Source: an uncultured Kangiella sp. (GTDB lineage Bacteria; Pseudomonadota; Gammaproteobacteria; Enterobacterales; DSM-103792). Taken from it: 15,598 nucleotides of DNA. Location of the stretch: positions 1 to 15,598 of the forward strand of contig CAMLNB010000068.1 in NCBI GenBank assembly GCA_946481205.1, in the 5' to 3' direction. The notes beneath the pieces were generated by a model. The model searched no databases. It was not told where the DNA came from and saw only the letters and a program-made list of their open reading frames with translations. Below are positions 7,285 through 15,598 of the stretch, one piece after another. Position numbers and translations under genes: made by a program. Positions within the stretch are counted from its first letter, which is position 1; each line of letters opens with the position of its first letter.

Positions 7285-7291
7285 CAGACCA

Positions 7292-10200
7292 TCACCCCGA
7301 TAACGGGGCCGGCTTGCCAAACAACCAGCCCTGACCGAGCTCGCAGCCCTGCGCCAGCAGGAAGTCGCGCTGCGCGTCGGTTTCCACGCCTTCGGCAACC
7401 ACATTCAAGTGCAGTTGTTTGGCCATCGCAATCAGCGCGGCGACGATCGCGGCATCGTCATCGTTGCCCGGCAATTCCCGGATGAACATCCGATCCAACT
7501 TGATGCCATGAATCGGCAGTTCGCGCAGCTGACTGAACGAGGTATAACCGGTACCGAAATCGTCGATGACGATGCGGGCGCCGGCGGCGACCAGCGTTTC
7601 CAGATTGTTTTCGGTGATCGCACTACGCTCCAGCAACAAGCTTTCGGTGATTTCCAGCTGCAGTTGCTCGAACGGCACATCATGCTGCTGCAATAGCGCC
7701 GCCACCGCAACGCCGAAATCCGGCTCCCGCAACTGCCGTGCCGAAACATTGACCGATAGCCGCAAGCCGGCAGCCTGGGTATTCAACGCCGGCAGCAGCT
7801 GCAAAGCCTGTCGCAGAATCTCCTCGCCCATTGGCACGATCAAACCGGTGTGCTCGGCAATCGGAATGAAGGTGTCCGGCGACAGCAAGCCACGCTGGGG
7901 ATGCTGCCAACGCACCAGCACCTCATAACCACGCAGCACACCATCAGCCAGATTGACAATCGGCTGCAGATGCAGAACGAATTGATTCTTGCCGAGCGCA
8001 CGACGCAACTCGCTTTCCAGCTGCAGGCGCTCTCGGCTGACTGCATTCATTTCCGGCGCGAAAAAGACGAAGCGATTCTTGCCTTCGGCTTTGGCCCGGT
8101 ACATCGCCAGATCGGCATTGCGCAGCAACTCATCGGCACGATCACCGTCAATCGGCAGCAGCGTAATGCCGACACTGCAGGAAACCACCAATGTGTGTTC
8201 GCCGAGCTGCAAGGGCGCGGCCATTACAGCCATCAGTTTGCGCGCCAGCGTGCCAGCCTCGACACTGTCATGCAGATTACCGAGCAGCAAACAGAATTCA
8301 TCGCCACCGAGTCGGGCGACCAGATCATCTTCGCGCACGCTGGCGAGCAAGCGTTGCGCCACTTGCCGAAGCAGCTCGTCACCGGTTTCGTGGCCGAGGG
8401 TATCGTTGATGCGTTTGAATTCGTCCAGATCAAAAAACAGCAGCGCCGACAAGGTGCCGGCGCGGCGCACCCGGCGCACCGCTTCGTCCAATCGCAGCAG
8501 GAACAGCCGTCGGTTGGCGAGGCCAGTCAGCGCATCATGGAAGGCCAGGTATTCTGCTTTTGCCTGCGCCTGTTTGTACGAGCTGATGTCTTCCAGCACC
8601 ATCACCAGTTTTTCGGTGTCGCCACGGCCGGACAGCATCGGCGAAATCGAGGCGTGCAACCACAACGTGTTCTGATCGTGCCGGCGACCGACAAATTCAC
8701 CGTGCCAGCCGGTGCCGGCTGTCACCACCTGCAGCATCGCCGCACGAACCAGCTGGCCCTCTTCGTCATCGGTCAGCAGCAGATCAAACGCTGAATGACC
8801 GAGCGCTTGTTCGCTGCGTATCAGCAGCATGCGCAGGAAACTGGCGTTGACGAATTCGATGAGGCCTTCGGCATCGCACAGCACAACCGCGCTGGCGGTT
8901 TGCTCCATCGCCCGCGACAGCAAGCGCACATGCTGCAGGCTGCGATGCCGTTCAATGGTCAGCCGAACCAGCGCGGCAACGGCTTCAATGAGCCGCAATT
9001 GACCGGGTGTCGGCTCGGCAGCATTCCGGGCGTAGAGTGCAAAGGTCGCCAACACGGTGCCATCGCCAGCGCGAACCGGCTCGGACCAACACGCCGCCAC
9101 GCCGGCGCGCTGGGCCAAGTCGCGATACGGTTGCCAGAACGGATGTTCAGCGATATTGCTGACGATGGTGCGCAGGCCGGTGGCAGCAGTGTGGCCGCAA
9201 CTGCCGACGCCAGGACCGTACGGCAGGCCATCAATCGCTTCGCAAAAGAATGGCGGCATCCGACCGGCCGCCGCATGTCGAACTACGCCGCGCTGCGTGT
9301 CGACCAGCAGGATCGTGGCGAGCACATCGGGTTCGAGTTGCTCAACGGTGCTGATGATTTGTTGCAGCACCGACGACAAGGCAGCGTCATCGGCCAGCCG
9401 TTGCAACACTTCCATATGCAACTGCTCAACGCGCTGCCGACGCACGCGTTCGGTGACATCTTGCGCAACCACCAATACCGATTGTTCGCTCTCGTCCAGT
9501 AGCGGAACAATCTGCGCCTGAATTTGCAGGGTGTCGCCGCTGTGGTCGCGCAGCTGGCCAAACAGATCGCGTACCGCACGACCACTGCTCTGGACCTGTT
9601 CGCGCGCTTCGCGCAACCAGCTCGGTTCCTGATCGGCCAGCCGTGCCAGCGCTCGGTTGCCAAGCAGCAACTCGCCTTGGTCATCGCGCACCGACAGTTG
9701 CAACGGCAAGACCGAGATGATCGTTTGCAGGCGAGCGCGCTGACGGTTGATCATCTCGGTGCGCTCACGCACCTGATCTTCGAGTTGCTGATTGGCTTGC
9801 AGCAAGCGTTCGTTCAGACTGCGGCGCTCGCGCAGCAGCGTTGCAGCCAGCGCGGTGGTCGCCAGCAGTGTCACCAGGAACACTTGCAGTGCCAAATGTC
9901 CCTGCACCGCTGTGCCCAGCTGGAACGGTCCAACACCGTGATAATGGGCCAGCACAAAACCCATGCCGATGAACAGCAGTAACAAGTTCAGGACAAACAG
10001 ATGCAGCCGGGTCGTCGCCCAGTACAACAGCGGCAACCCCACCGGTGCGAGCAGTACCGCATAACTGGCCGGTAGCAGTTCAGGCAGTAGCAGCAGCAAC
10101 AAATAGGCCGTGACTAGCAACAACAAGCCGAACGCTTCCGGCCAGCGTGCCGGCTGGGTTTCCGGTGCCCGCCAGCTCAGCAACAGTGGCGCCAGCAACA

Positions 10201-10771
10201 CGCAACCGACCATGTCACCGCTCCACCACAGCGCGATGCGAGTCAATGGGTCCAGCGCCGCTTTGCCGGCAAACGCCACCATGGTTGCAATGCCGACCAA
10301 CGCACTGAACATGCAACCAATCGGTGCGGCCAGCGCAACAAAACGCAGAAATGCCGCGCTGTCATAGTGGCGTTGCGGGTTGTAACCGGCCGCCAATCGT
10401 TGAATCAACCAGGCTTCGCCGGTATTGGCCACCGCGCAGCCAATACCGATGGCCATCGCCAAGGCCGGATTGCCGCCGTAATCGAATATCACGACAGCCG
10501 GCATCAACAGCGCGTTACCGAGAAACGGCACCCACAGCGCCCGTGTCGCTCCCGTCAACGCAACAGCGGCGGCAAGGCCCGACGCGAACCACACCGCCGT
10601 GACCAAGCCACTGCCATCATCGAATTGCAGACCGAGGTAGCCGAGCACGGCGTACAGCAACACCAAGCCGCACAATGCCGGCAGCGACAACGTGACCGGC
10701 GCTGGCGGTACGGACGCAGAGGGGGTGGAAACAGAGCCTGAAACCGGCACAGCACGCGAGCCCATGTCCAT
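7292..10771 (-). CDS. MASE1-PAS-GAF-PAS-GGDEF-EAL cyclic-di-GMP signalling protein
   Basis: It encodes 1159 residues from the ATG at 10769-10771; a GTG at 10816 would add 15. A MASE1 sensory membrane domain covers about 30-315, with many hydrophobic segments and the typical WWSGDMVGCVLLAPLLLSW. A short coiled coil (about 313-350), a PAS domain (about 350-440), a GAF domain (about 446-610) and a second PAS domain (about 617-735) follow. The GGDEF domain keeps the exact motif at 822-826 and an inhibitory I-site REDD at 813-816, five residues ahead, so cyclase activity with product inhibition is expected. The EAL domain has EVL at 950-952 and keeps SVNVSARQL, LEITES, DDFGTGYTSF, KLD and AEGVE, so phosphodiesterase activity is also plausible. 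The input signal is unknown. It lies 112 bp downstream of the HEAT/cyclophilin gene on the same strand. It is convergent with the lipid operon. Confidence 0.93.
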   Translation of the reverse strand: MDMGSRAVPVSGSVSTPSASVPPAPVTLSLPALCGLVLLYAVLGYLGLQFDDGSGLVTAVWFASGLAAAVALTGATRALWVPFLGNALLMPAVVIFDYGGNPALAMAIGIGCAVANTGEAWLIQRLAAGYNPQRHYDSAAFLRFVALAAPIGCMFSALVGIATMVAFAGKAALDPLTRIALWWSGDMVGCVLLAPLLLSWRAPETQPARWPEAFGLLLLVTAYLLLLLLPELLPASYAVLLAPVGLPLLYWATTRLHLFVLNLLLLFIGMGFVLAHYHGVGPFQLGTAVQGHLALQVFLVTLLATTALAATLLRERRSLNERLLQANQQLEDQVRERTEMINRQRARLQTIISVLPLQLSVRDDQGELLLGNRALARLADQEPSWLREAREQVQSSGRAVRDLFGQLRDHSGDTLQIQAQIVPLLDESEQSVLVVAQDVTERVRRQRVEQLHMEVLQRLADDAALSSVLQQIISTVEQLEPDVLATILLVDTQRGVVRHAAAGRMPPFFCEAIDGLPYGPGVGSCGHTAATGLRTIVSNIAEHPFWQPYRDLAQRAGVAACWSEPVRAGDGTVLATFALYARNAAEPTPGQLRLIEAVAALVRLTIERHRSLQHVRLLSRAMEQTASAVVLCDAEGLIEFVNASFLRMLLIRSEQALGHSAFDLLLTDDEEGQLVRAAMLQVVTAGTGWHGEFVGRRHDQNTLWLHASISPMLSGRGDTEKLVMVLEDISSYKQAQAKAEYLAFHDALTGLANRRLFLLRLDEAVRRVRRAGTLSALLFFDLDEFKRINDTLGHETGDELLRQVAQRLLASVREDDLVARLGGDEFCLLLGNLHDSVEAGTLARKLMAVMAAPLQLGEHTLVVSCSVGITLLPIDGDRADELLRNADLAMYRAKAEGKNRFVFFAPEMNAVSRERLQLESELRRALGKNQFVLHLQPIVNLADGVLRGYEVLVRWQHPQRGLLSPDTFIPIAEHTGLIVPMGEEILRQALQLLPALNTQAAGLRLSVNVSARQLREPDFGVAVAALLQQHDVPFEQLQLEITESLLLERSAITENNLETLVAAGARIVIDDFGTGYTSFSQLRELPIHGIKLDRMFIRELPGNDDDAAIVAALIAMAKQLHLNVVAEGVETDAQRDFLLAQGCELGQGWLFGKPAPLSG

Positions 10772-10827
10772 GGGATGGAAGTCCCAGTCTAGAAGCAAAT
10801 GAACCGAACTGACCACCTGCGCCGACC

Positions 10828-10857
10828 GACCGTGGCCGGCGCGTGGCCCACACGGTC
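10828..10857. repeat. Interrupted inverted repeat between the two - strand genes
   Basis: GACCGTG at 10828-10834 is complementary to CACGGTC at 10851-10857. The inner GCC/GGC bases could extend the stem past a small bulge. No T-run follows on the - strand, so it is not a convincing terminator of the cyclophilin gene. It could be an mRNA stem or an operator. Confidence 0.3.
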
Positions 10858-10883
10858 ACGCGAGCGCGAGAGCGCTCAACGCC

Positions 10884-12422
10884 TCACAAGCGGGTGACGG
10901 CCAGCAGACCATCGCCGGGCAGCAGCTGGTTGGCAATGGCGTCACCAGCGAGGATTTTGGCGAACACCGTGTAATGCCAATCGAGATGCGGATTGCGCCC
11001 GGTGTTGAAAAAGAACTGCGAGCCAGCGGTGTCCTTGCCGGCGGTTGCCATGCCGAGATAACCCGGGGCATGCGGCAAGCGCGACAATTCTTCGCGAATG
11101 CGCCAGCCCGGACCGCCTTCGCCCGTGCCGGTCGGATCGCCGCCCTGGGCAACAAAATTGCCAATCACGCGATGAAAGCGACTGTTGTTGTAGAAGCCTT
11201 TGTCCGCCAGTTGGGCAAAATTGGCGGCGGTGTAGCGCGCCTCCGGCAACAGCTCGATATCGATAGGCCCGCGCACCGTGTGCAGGCGATACCGTTTGCC
11301 CACGGCGGCACTGGCAACAGCATACGTCGGCGTGGCAGCGGCCGGTTCGTTGGCTTCCTCTTCGCTGTTGTCACCAGCACCGCTGACCGGTTGCAGCAAC
11401 GGCGCCAACCAACCGGCATCCATCGGCTGCAGCGCCGCATGTGCTTGCAACAGATCGCGCAGCGGCTCGACTTCTGCCGGGCGATTGCCGAGCGCCTGAA
11501 TCGCCGCCAGCCGTTCGGCCGCCGCCGGTTGCCGTATCGCCGTGGCGAGCGCTGTGCGCAGCGCCGCACCAGTCAGATTGGCGCAGAGCAGGTTGTGCAA
11601 TTCGATTCGCTCAGCCGCGTTCAGTTTGCGCCCGGCCAGTTGCTGTCGCTGCTGGGCCTTGAGCCAGCTGGCGCTGTTGCGTTCGCTGACTGTGGTCGAC
11701 AGCGCCCGCAACAGGAAAATCCGCGCCCCGGCCGACGGGCTCTGACCGAACGCCCGAGTCAGCGCCTTCGCCTGCGCCTGCACCAGCGTTTCCTTACGCG
11801 CCCGCGCCAGCGCAAACGCCGCCATTTCGGCCACCGGTTCATTGCGGGTGGTCCAGCCCAGCAGCTGCTTGACCAACGCCTCATCAATGGCTGGCAGTGC
11901 ACCGCGGCGATAGCTCCAGAGCAAGCCGACCGCCTGCGCCCAGGCGGCGCGTTCGGCCGCCGGCCGGCTCGCGACCGGATACTCGCGCAGCAAGTGCTGG
12001 CTGGCTTCGCCGCCACTGTTGCCGATGGCCTGCAGCAGCGTGACCCGGACCTCGAGCTCGGTTTCCAGCGTCAGCCGCAGGTGTAGCGCCCGCTCCTGCT
12101 CGCGCTGCCGCTCGGCCTGTTGCACATCAAGAATGCCGATGGCAAACGCTGCTTCGGCGCGCACTGCCGGTTCGGCATGCGCCAGCAAAGGCAGCAGCGC
12201 CGAAAGCCGCTCATCGCCGCCAATCCGGCCGTAACCACGGGCAGCGGCGATCAGCACCGCCGGCTCGGCGCTGGCGAAGGCTTCGGTCCAGACCGCCGCC
12301 GCCGGATCGCGCCGGTCTGCCGCTTCGGCAACCGCCGCCAGTAGCGACTCATCGGCCCGCACGGCAACCGCACCAGCAACCAGCAAACAGGACAGAACCA
12401 GCCAACGGGAAATGCGGCGCAT
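10884..12422 (-). CDS. Exported HEAT-repeat protein with C-terminal cyclophilin-type peptidyl-prolyl isomerase
   Basis: It encodes 512 residues. The signal peptide has RRISR followed by a hydrophobic core and a likely cut after VRA (residue 23), so the protein is probably periplasmic. Residues about 40-345 are Ala/Leu-rich helical repeats of HEAT type, with segments such as [16 protein letters not shown] and [15 protein letters not shown]. An acidic, Ala/Pro linker lies at about 347-370. The cyclophilin domain at about 375-512 contains [15 protein letters not shown] (416-430, with catalytic Arg418), GTGEGGPGW and [14 protein letters not shown] followed by [19 protein letters not shown]. Cyclophilins speed cis-trans isomerisation of peptidyl-proline bonds and help protein folding. 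The HEAT part probably recruits a client or partner, which is inference. It is divergent from ettA, with 177 bp between the starts. Confidence 0.92.
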   Translation of the reverse strand: MRRISRWLVLSCLLVAGAVAVRADESLLAAVAEAADRRDPAAAVWTEAFASAEPAVLIAAARGYGRIGGDERLSALLPLLAHAEPAVRAEAAFAIGILDVQQAERQREQERALHLRLTLETELEVRVTLLQAIGNSGGEASQHLLREYPVASRPAAERAAWAQAVGLLWSYRRGALPAIDEALVKQLLGWTTRNEPVAEMAAFALARARKETLVQAQAKALTRAFGQSPSAGARIFLLRALSTTVSERNSASWLKAQQRQQLAGRKLNAAERIELHNLLCANLTGAALRTALATAIRQPAAAERLAAIQALGNRPAEVEPLRDLLQAHAALQPMDAGWLAPLLQPVSGAGDNSEEEANEPAAATPTYAVASAAVGKRYRLHTVRGPIDIELLPEARYTAANFAQLADKGFYNNSRFHRVIGNFVAQGGDPTGTGEGGPGWRIREELSRLPHAPGYLGMATAGKDTAGSQFFFNTGRNPHLDWHYTVFAKILAGDAIANQLLPGDGLLAVTRL

Positions 12423-12553
12423 GGGCGATCTCAGGTGATGTACCAGTTAGCCGGCACGGTAGCAGAGCGGGCCGGTCGCCGAGAAGCCGACCAGCACGCT
12501 GAATATGACCAAACAGGCACCAGCCAAGGCGGCCCGGCCCCGGCCCGCTCAGG

Positions 12554-12559
12554 TACAAT
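12554..12559 (+). promoter_or_regulatory. Possible -10 box for ettA
   Basis: TACAAT matches the sigma-70 -10 consensus at five of six bases and lies 40 bases before the ettA start. The bases 16-18 upstream are GC-rich and show no -35 match, so the site is a candidate only. The 177-bp divergent region 12423-12599 holds no other clear element. Its stretch 12528-12547 is an almost pure run of G and C. Confidence 0.35.
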
Positions 12560-12586
12560 GCCGGCCGGTTTTTCCCTTGTCTTCAT

Positions 12587-12591
12587 GAGGA
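12587..12591 (+). promoter_or_regulatory. Ribosome binding site deciding the ettA start
   Basis: GAGGA lies eight bases before the GTG at 12600. This supports the GTG rather than the upstream in-frame ATG at 12435, which would add 55 residues with no counterpart in EttA. Confidence 0.75.
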
Positions 12592-12599
12592 CCGCGTCA

Positions 12600-14267
<1,668 letters not shown>

Positions 14268-14286
14268 GCTCATTCGCTAACGCAAT

Positions 14287-14322
14287 AAACACAACGGGCG
14301 GAATTCTCCGCCCGTTGTGTTT
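14287..14322. terminator. Strong, probably bidirectional rho-independent terminator
   Basis: A perfect 16-bp stem (14287-14302 with 14307-14322, AAACACAACGGGCGGA and its complement) closes a four-base loop. On the + strand it is followed by a T and ends in TTTT, 20 bases after the ettA stop. On the - strand it ends in TTTATT, 16 bases past the stop of the convergent small gene. It can therefore serve both genes. Confidence 0.92.
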
Positions 14323-14337
14323 TCACGAGTGCAACAG

Positions 14338-14781
14338 CTAGTTCGCTCGGGTCACGATGATCGACGGATCCACTTCCTGCTCACCTACCTTGATCACATA
14401 ATCCAAGGTACCGTCTTCCAGCGCAGGATTGACGTCGACCGCAAACACCGCTTTCTTGTCGTTATGTACCGCCGGATCGGCTGGGCAGGTTTGCTCGTTG
14501 CCTTGACTGTCGCGACAGTTGGTAAAACTGACCGATAGCGGCTGGTTGCCATCACAGGCATTGCAATGCCACATGATTTGACTGGCTTTGTTTTTTGCTC
14601 GCACCGTCTTCTGGCCTTGGTCTTCGAATGCCGGCGCGCCCTGTTGAAGTTTGATCGTGATGTTGATGGTGGGGCCTTCAGCCGCCGCTACCGGTCCAGC
14701 CTGTGCAATAAGCTGCAGCAAGCTGACGGTCGCAACGGCAAGACTGCGCCACACCATGAGGGTTCGACTGCTCATTACCAT
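14338..14781 (-). CDS. Small exported four-cysteine protein of unknown function
   Basis: It encodes 147 residues from the ATG at 14779-14781, chosen because GGAGG lies six bases upstream (14788-14792 on the - strand) and a signal peptide follows directly. The longer open frame up to 14958 has an unlikely Arg-rich N-terminus. The signal peptide has Arg6 and Arg12, a hydrophobic core around LAVATVSLLQLIAQA, and a likely cut after VAAA (residue 34). The mature part of about 113 residues has four cysteines: Cys73 and Cys76 in WHCNACDG, Cys89 in FTNC and Cys99 in QTCP. Alternating strand-like segments follow, ending in LDYVIKVGEQEVDPSIIVTR. Disulfides or a metal site are possible, and the layout suggests a small beta-sandwich. 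I do not recognise a named family. It is convergent with ettA and shares the terminator. Confidence 0.75.
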   Translation of the reverse strand: MVMSSRTLMVWRSLAVATVSLLQLIAQAGPVAAAEGPTINITIKLQQGAPAFEDQGQKTVRAKNKASQIMWHCNACDGNQPLSVSFTNCRDSQGNEQTCPADPAVHNDKKAVFAVDVNPALEDGTLDYVIKVGEQEVDPSIIVTRAN

Positions 14782-14798
14782 TTCACACCTCCATTGTG

Positions 14799-14820
14799 CG
14801 ATCCGTCGGGAAGCGGATCG
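14799..14820. repeat. 7-bp inverted repeat upstream of the small exported gene
   Basis: CGATCCG (14799-14805) and CGGATCG (14814-14820) are perfect complements around an eight-base spacer. The repeat lies just upstream of the GGAGG site of the - strand gene. It could be an operator or a leader hairpin; there is no T-tail. The rest of the 229-bp gap 14782-15010 shows no convincing gene or promoter. Confidence 0.35.
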
Positions 14821-15010
14821 GCTCTGTGCTGCCGCGGCCACGTCGTTCCGGATGTAGCGCGAACAACGCGGCTCACGGCCTGCACAGTGCCTGAAGCGTA
14901 GTCGAGGTGAGTGATAACGAGGACTTCTGCTTACGTCATGAGTCTTGCTGGGTCGCAAACCAAGGCAACCGCATTACTGGCCAGCATGTCGCTATCGCAG
15001 CGCATCGCGG

Positions 15011-15271
15011 TCAAGGACGGTTGCTCCACCACACCAACCAATCCACCGGCAACAACACCGTATCGGCCGCCAAGCAAAGCGGCAGATCCAGAAACGCCCG
15101 TGCTGGCGCCTCACCCGGGATGGTCGGCGCCTGCCAGGCCCGCGCTACACCTTGTACTGCGGTTTGGCTGCCTTTGTACGGATAGATCCGGGCCGGTTCG
15201 TCCACATGTACATAAACCGTCGAGCACGCCGACAGCATCGCCGCTGCCAGCACCACCAACACCATTCGCAT
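15011..15271 (-). CDS. YceK/YidQ-like lipoprotein (DUF1375)
   Basis: It encodes 86 residues from the ATG at 15269-15271; an in-frame ATG six bases later (15263-15265) is nearly as good, since GGAG at 15276-15279 serves either. The N-terminus is a short lipoprotein signal with lipobox LSAC and the modified cysteine at residue 16. The mature part has YPYKGSQTAVQG and then FLDLPLCLAADTVLLPVDW. This matches the YceK/YidQ family, whose end typically reads LPLSLVxDTLLLPxD. The family has no assigned function; the protein is expected to be membrane-anchored. The gene lies downstream of htpX on the same strand but behind a terminator, so it should have its own promoter, which I could not identify in the short gap. 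Confidence 0.85.
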   Translation of the reverse strand: MRMVLVVLAAAMLSACSTVYVHVDEPARIYPYKGSQTAVQGVARAWQAPTIPGEAPARAFLDLPLCLAADTVLLPVDWLVWWSNRP

Positions 15272-15282
15272 GTCGCTCCCCC

Positions 15283-15337
15283 GCGCCTGAACGGCAAGTC
15301 GGTAAAAACGGAGCAAAACAAAAGGCGCCTGAACGGC
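15283..15337. repeat. 13-bp direct repeat overlapping the htpX terminator
   Basis: GCGCCTGAACGGC occurs at 15283-15295 and again at 15325-15337, 42 bases apart. The second copy is the heart of the terminator hairpin. The first lies just upstream of the lipoprotein ribosome binding site. Confidence 0.6.
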
Positions 15338-15342
15338 GCCTT
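15322..15342 (-). terminator. Rho-independent terminator of htpX
   Basis: An 8-bp stem (AAGGCGCC at 15322-15329 with GGCGCCTT at 15335-15342) closes a five-base loop. On the - strand it is followed by a T-rich tail reading TTTTGTTTTG. It lies about 20 bases after the htpX stop. Confidence 0.85.
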
Positions 15343-15361
15343 AATGTTGGCTTCACTGCGC

Positions 15362-15598
15362 TTACGACAAATTCTGCAGCGCGCGAATCCGCACTTCGAG
15401 CGGCGGGTGCGTCGCAAACAAGTGCGCAATACCACCACCGCTACGCAGACCGAATGCCGTCATTTCGGCCGGCATATCGACCGGCTGACCCGACTCAGCC
15501 ATCAAGCGCTGCAGTGCCGCAGTCATGGCGAATTTGCTGGTCAGATGCGCACCGGCTTCGTCGGCGCGGAATTCGCGACGACGCGAGAACCAAGCGAC
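15362..15598 (-). CDS. htpX: Protease HtpX, C-terminal part (5' end outside window)
   Basis: The frame is open from the window edge and gives the last 78 residues before TAA (15362-15364). It contains WFSRRREFRADEAGAHL at residues 3-19; the Glu of REFRAD is the third zinc ligand of M48 metalloproteases. LFATHPPLEVRIRAL near the end is the conserved C-terminal block. E. coli HtpX shows the same REFHAD and MTHPPLDKRI pattern. HtpX is an inner-membrane zinc protease that degrades damaged membrane proteins together with FtsH. The membrane segments and the HExxH motif are outside the window. Other M48 peptidases are possible but the match to HtpX is better. It has its own terminator just downstream. 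Confidence 0.9.
   Translation of the reverse strand, partial: VAWFSRRREFRADEAGAHLTSKFAMTAALQRLMAESGQPVDMPAEMTAFGLRSGGGIAHLFATHPPLEVRIRALQNLS

Noticed and set aside
7221..7291. Terminator at the end of the lipid operon
   Set aside because: Only very short stems without a T-tract are visible; the spacer is occupied by the 18-bp repeats.
7850..9502. Two long + strand open frames (314 and 235 codons)
   Set aside because: They run opposite the GGDEF-EAL gene, whose reading frame carries clear domain motifs throughout; these are shadow frames of GC-rich DNA.
10974..12086. + strand open frame of 370 codons
   Set aside because: It is antisense to the HEAT/cyclophilin gene, Arg/Gln-rich, and shows no known motif.
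12435..12599. 55-codon N-terminal extension of EttA
   Set aside because: EttA homologues begin at the position of the GTG at 12600, which has its own ribosome binding site; the extension covers the likely promoter.
14782..14958. Longer N-terminus for the small exported protein
   Set aside because: It would place 59 Arg-rich residues before the signal peptide, and the GGAGG site supports the start at 14781.

Overview
The window looks like chromosomal DNA of a gammaproteobacterium. The base composition is moderately GC-rich, the EttA product is nearly colinear with the E. coli protein, and HtpX, class I photolyase and YceK-type lipoprotein homologues are present. I saw no insertion sequence, phage gene, CRISPR array, tRNA or rRNA. 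The exact genus cannot be read from the sequence.

Left part (1-7220, + strand): the 3' end of a photolyase gene is followed after 96 bp by a tight run of eight genes. In order they encode an NTF2-like protein, a short-chain dehydrogenase, a flavin-dependent amine-oxidase-like protein, a DUF1365 protein, a cyclopropane-fatty-acid-synthase-like methyltransferase, a DUF2878 membrane protein, a secreted chalcone-isomerase-like protein and a DUF3833 lipoprotein. Five of the junctions are 4-base ATGA or GTGA overlaps, so translation is probably coupled. This gene set resembles light and singlet-oxygen (RpoE/ChrR) responsive loci of other proteobacteria. The methyltransferase, flavoprotein and DUF1365 core suggests modification of phospholipid acyl chains, possibly methylated or furan fatty acids. 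The methyltransferase lacks two residues that bind bicarbonate in E. coli Cfa, which argues against a plain cyclopropane synthase. The seven-to-eight-gene lipid locus is the most interesting system here.

Middle part (7221-12422, - strand): a short spacer with three degenerate 18-bp tandem repeats separates the operon from a convergent gene for a large MASE1-PAS-GAF-PAS-GGDEF-EAL cyclic-di-GMP protein. Upstream of it, on the same strand, is a gene for an exported HEAT-repeat/cyclophilin fusion protein.

Right part (12423-15598): a divergent intergenic region leads to ettA (+), which encodes the ABC-F translation factor and starts at a GTG with a clear ribosome binding site. A strong, probably bidirectional hairpin terminator follows. 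Three - strand genes come next: an unrecognised small exported four-cysteine protein, a YceK/YidQ-like lipoprotein, and the 3' end of htpX, which has its own terminator.
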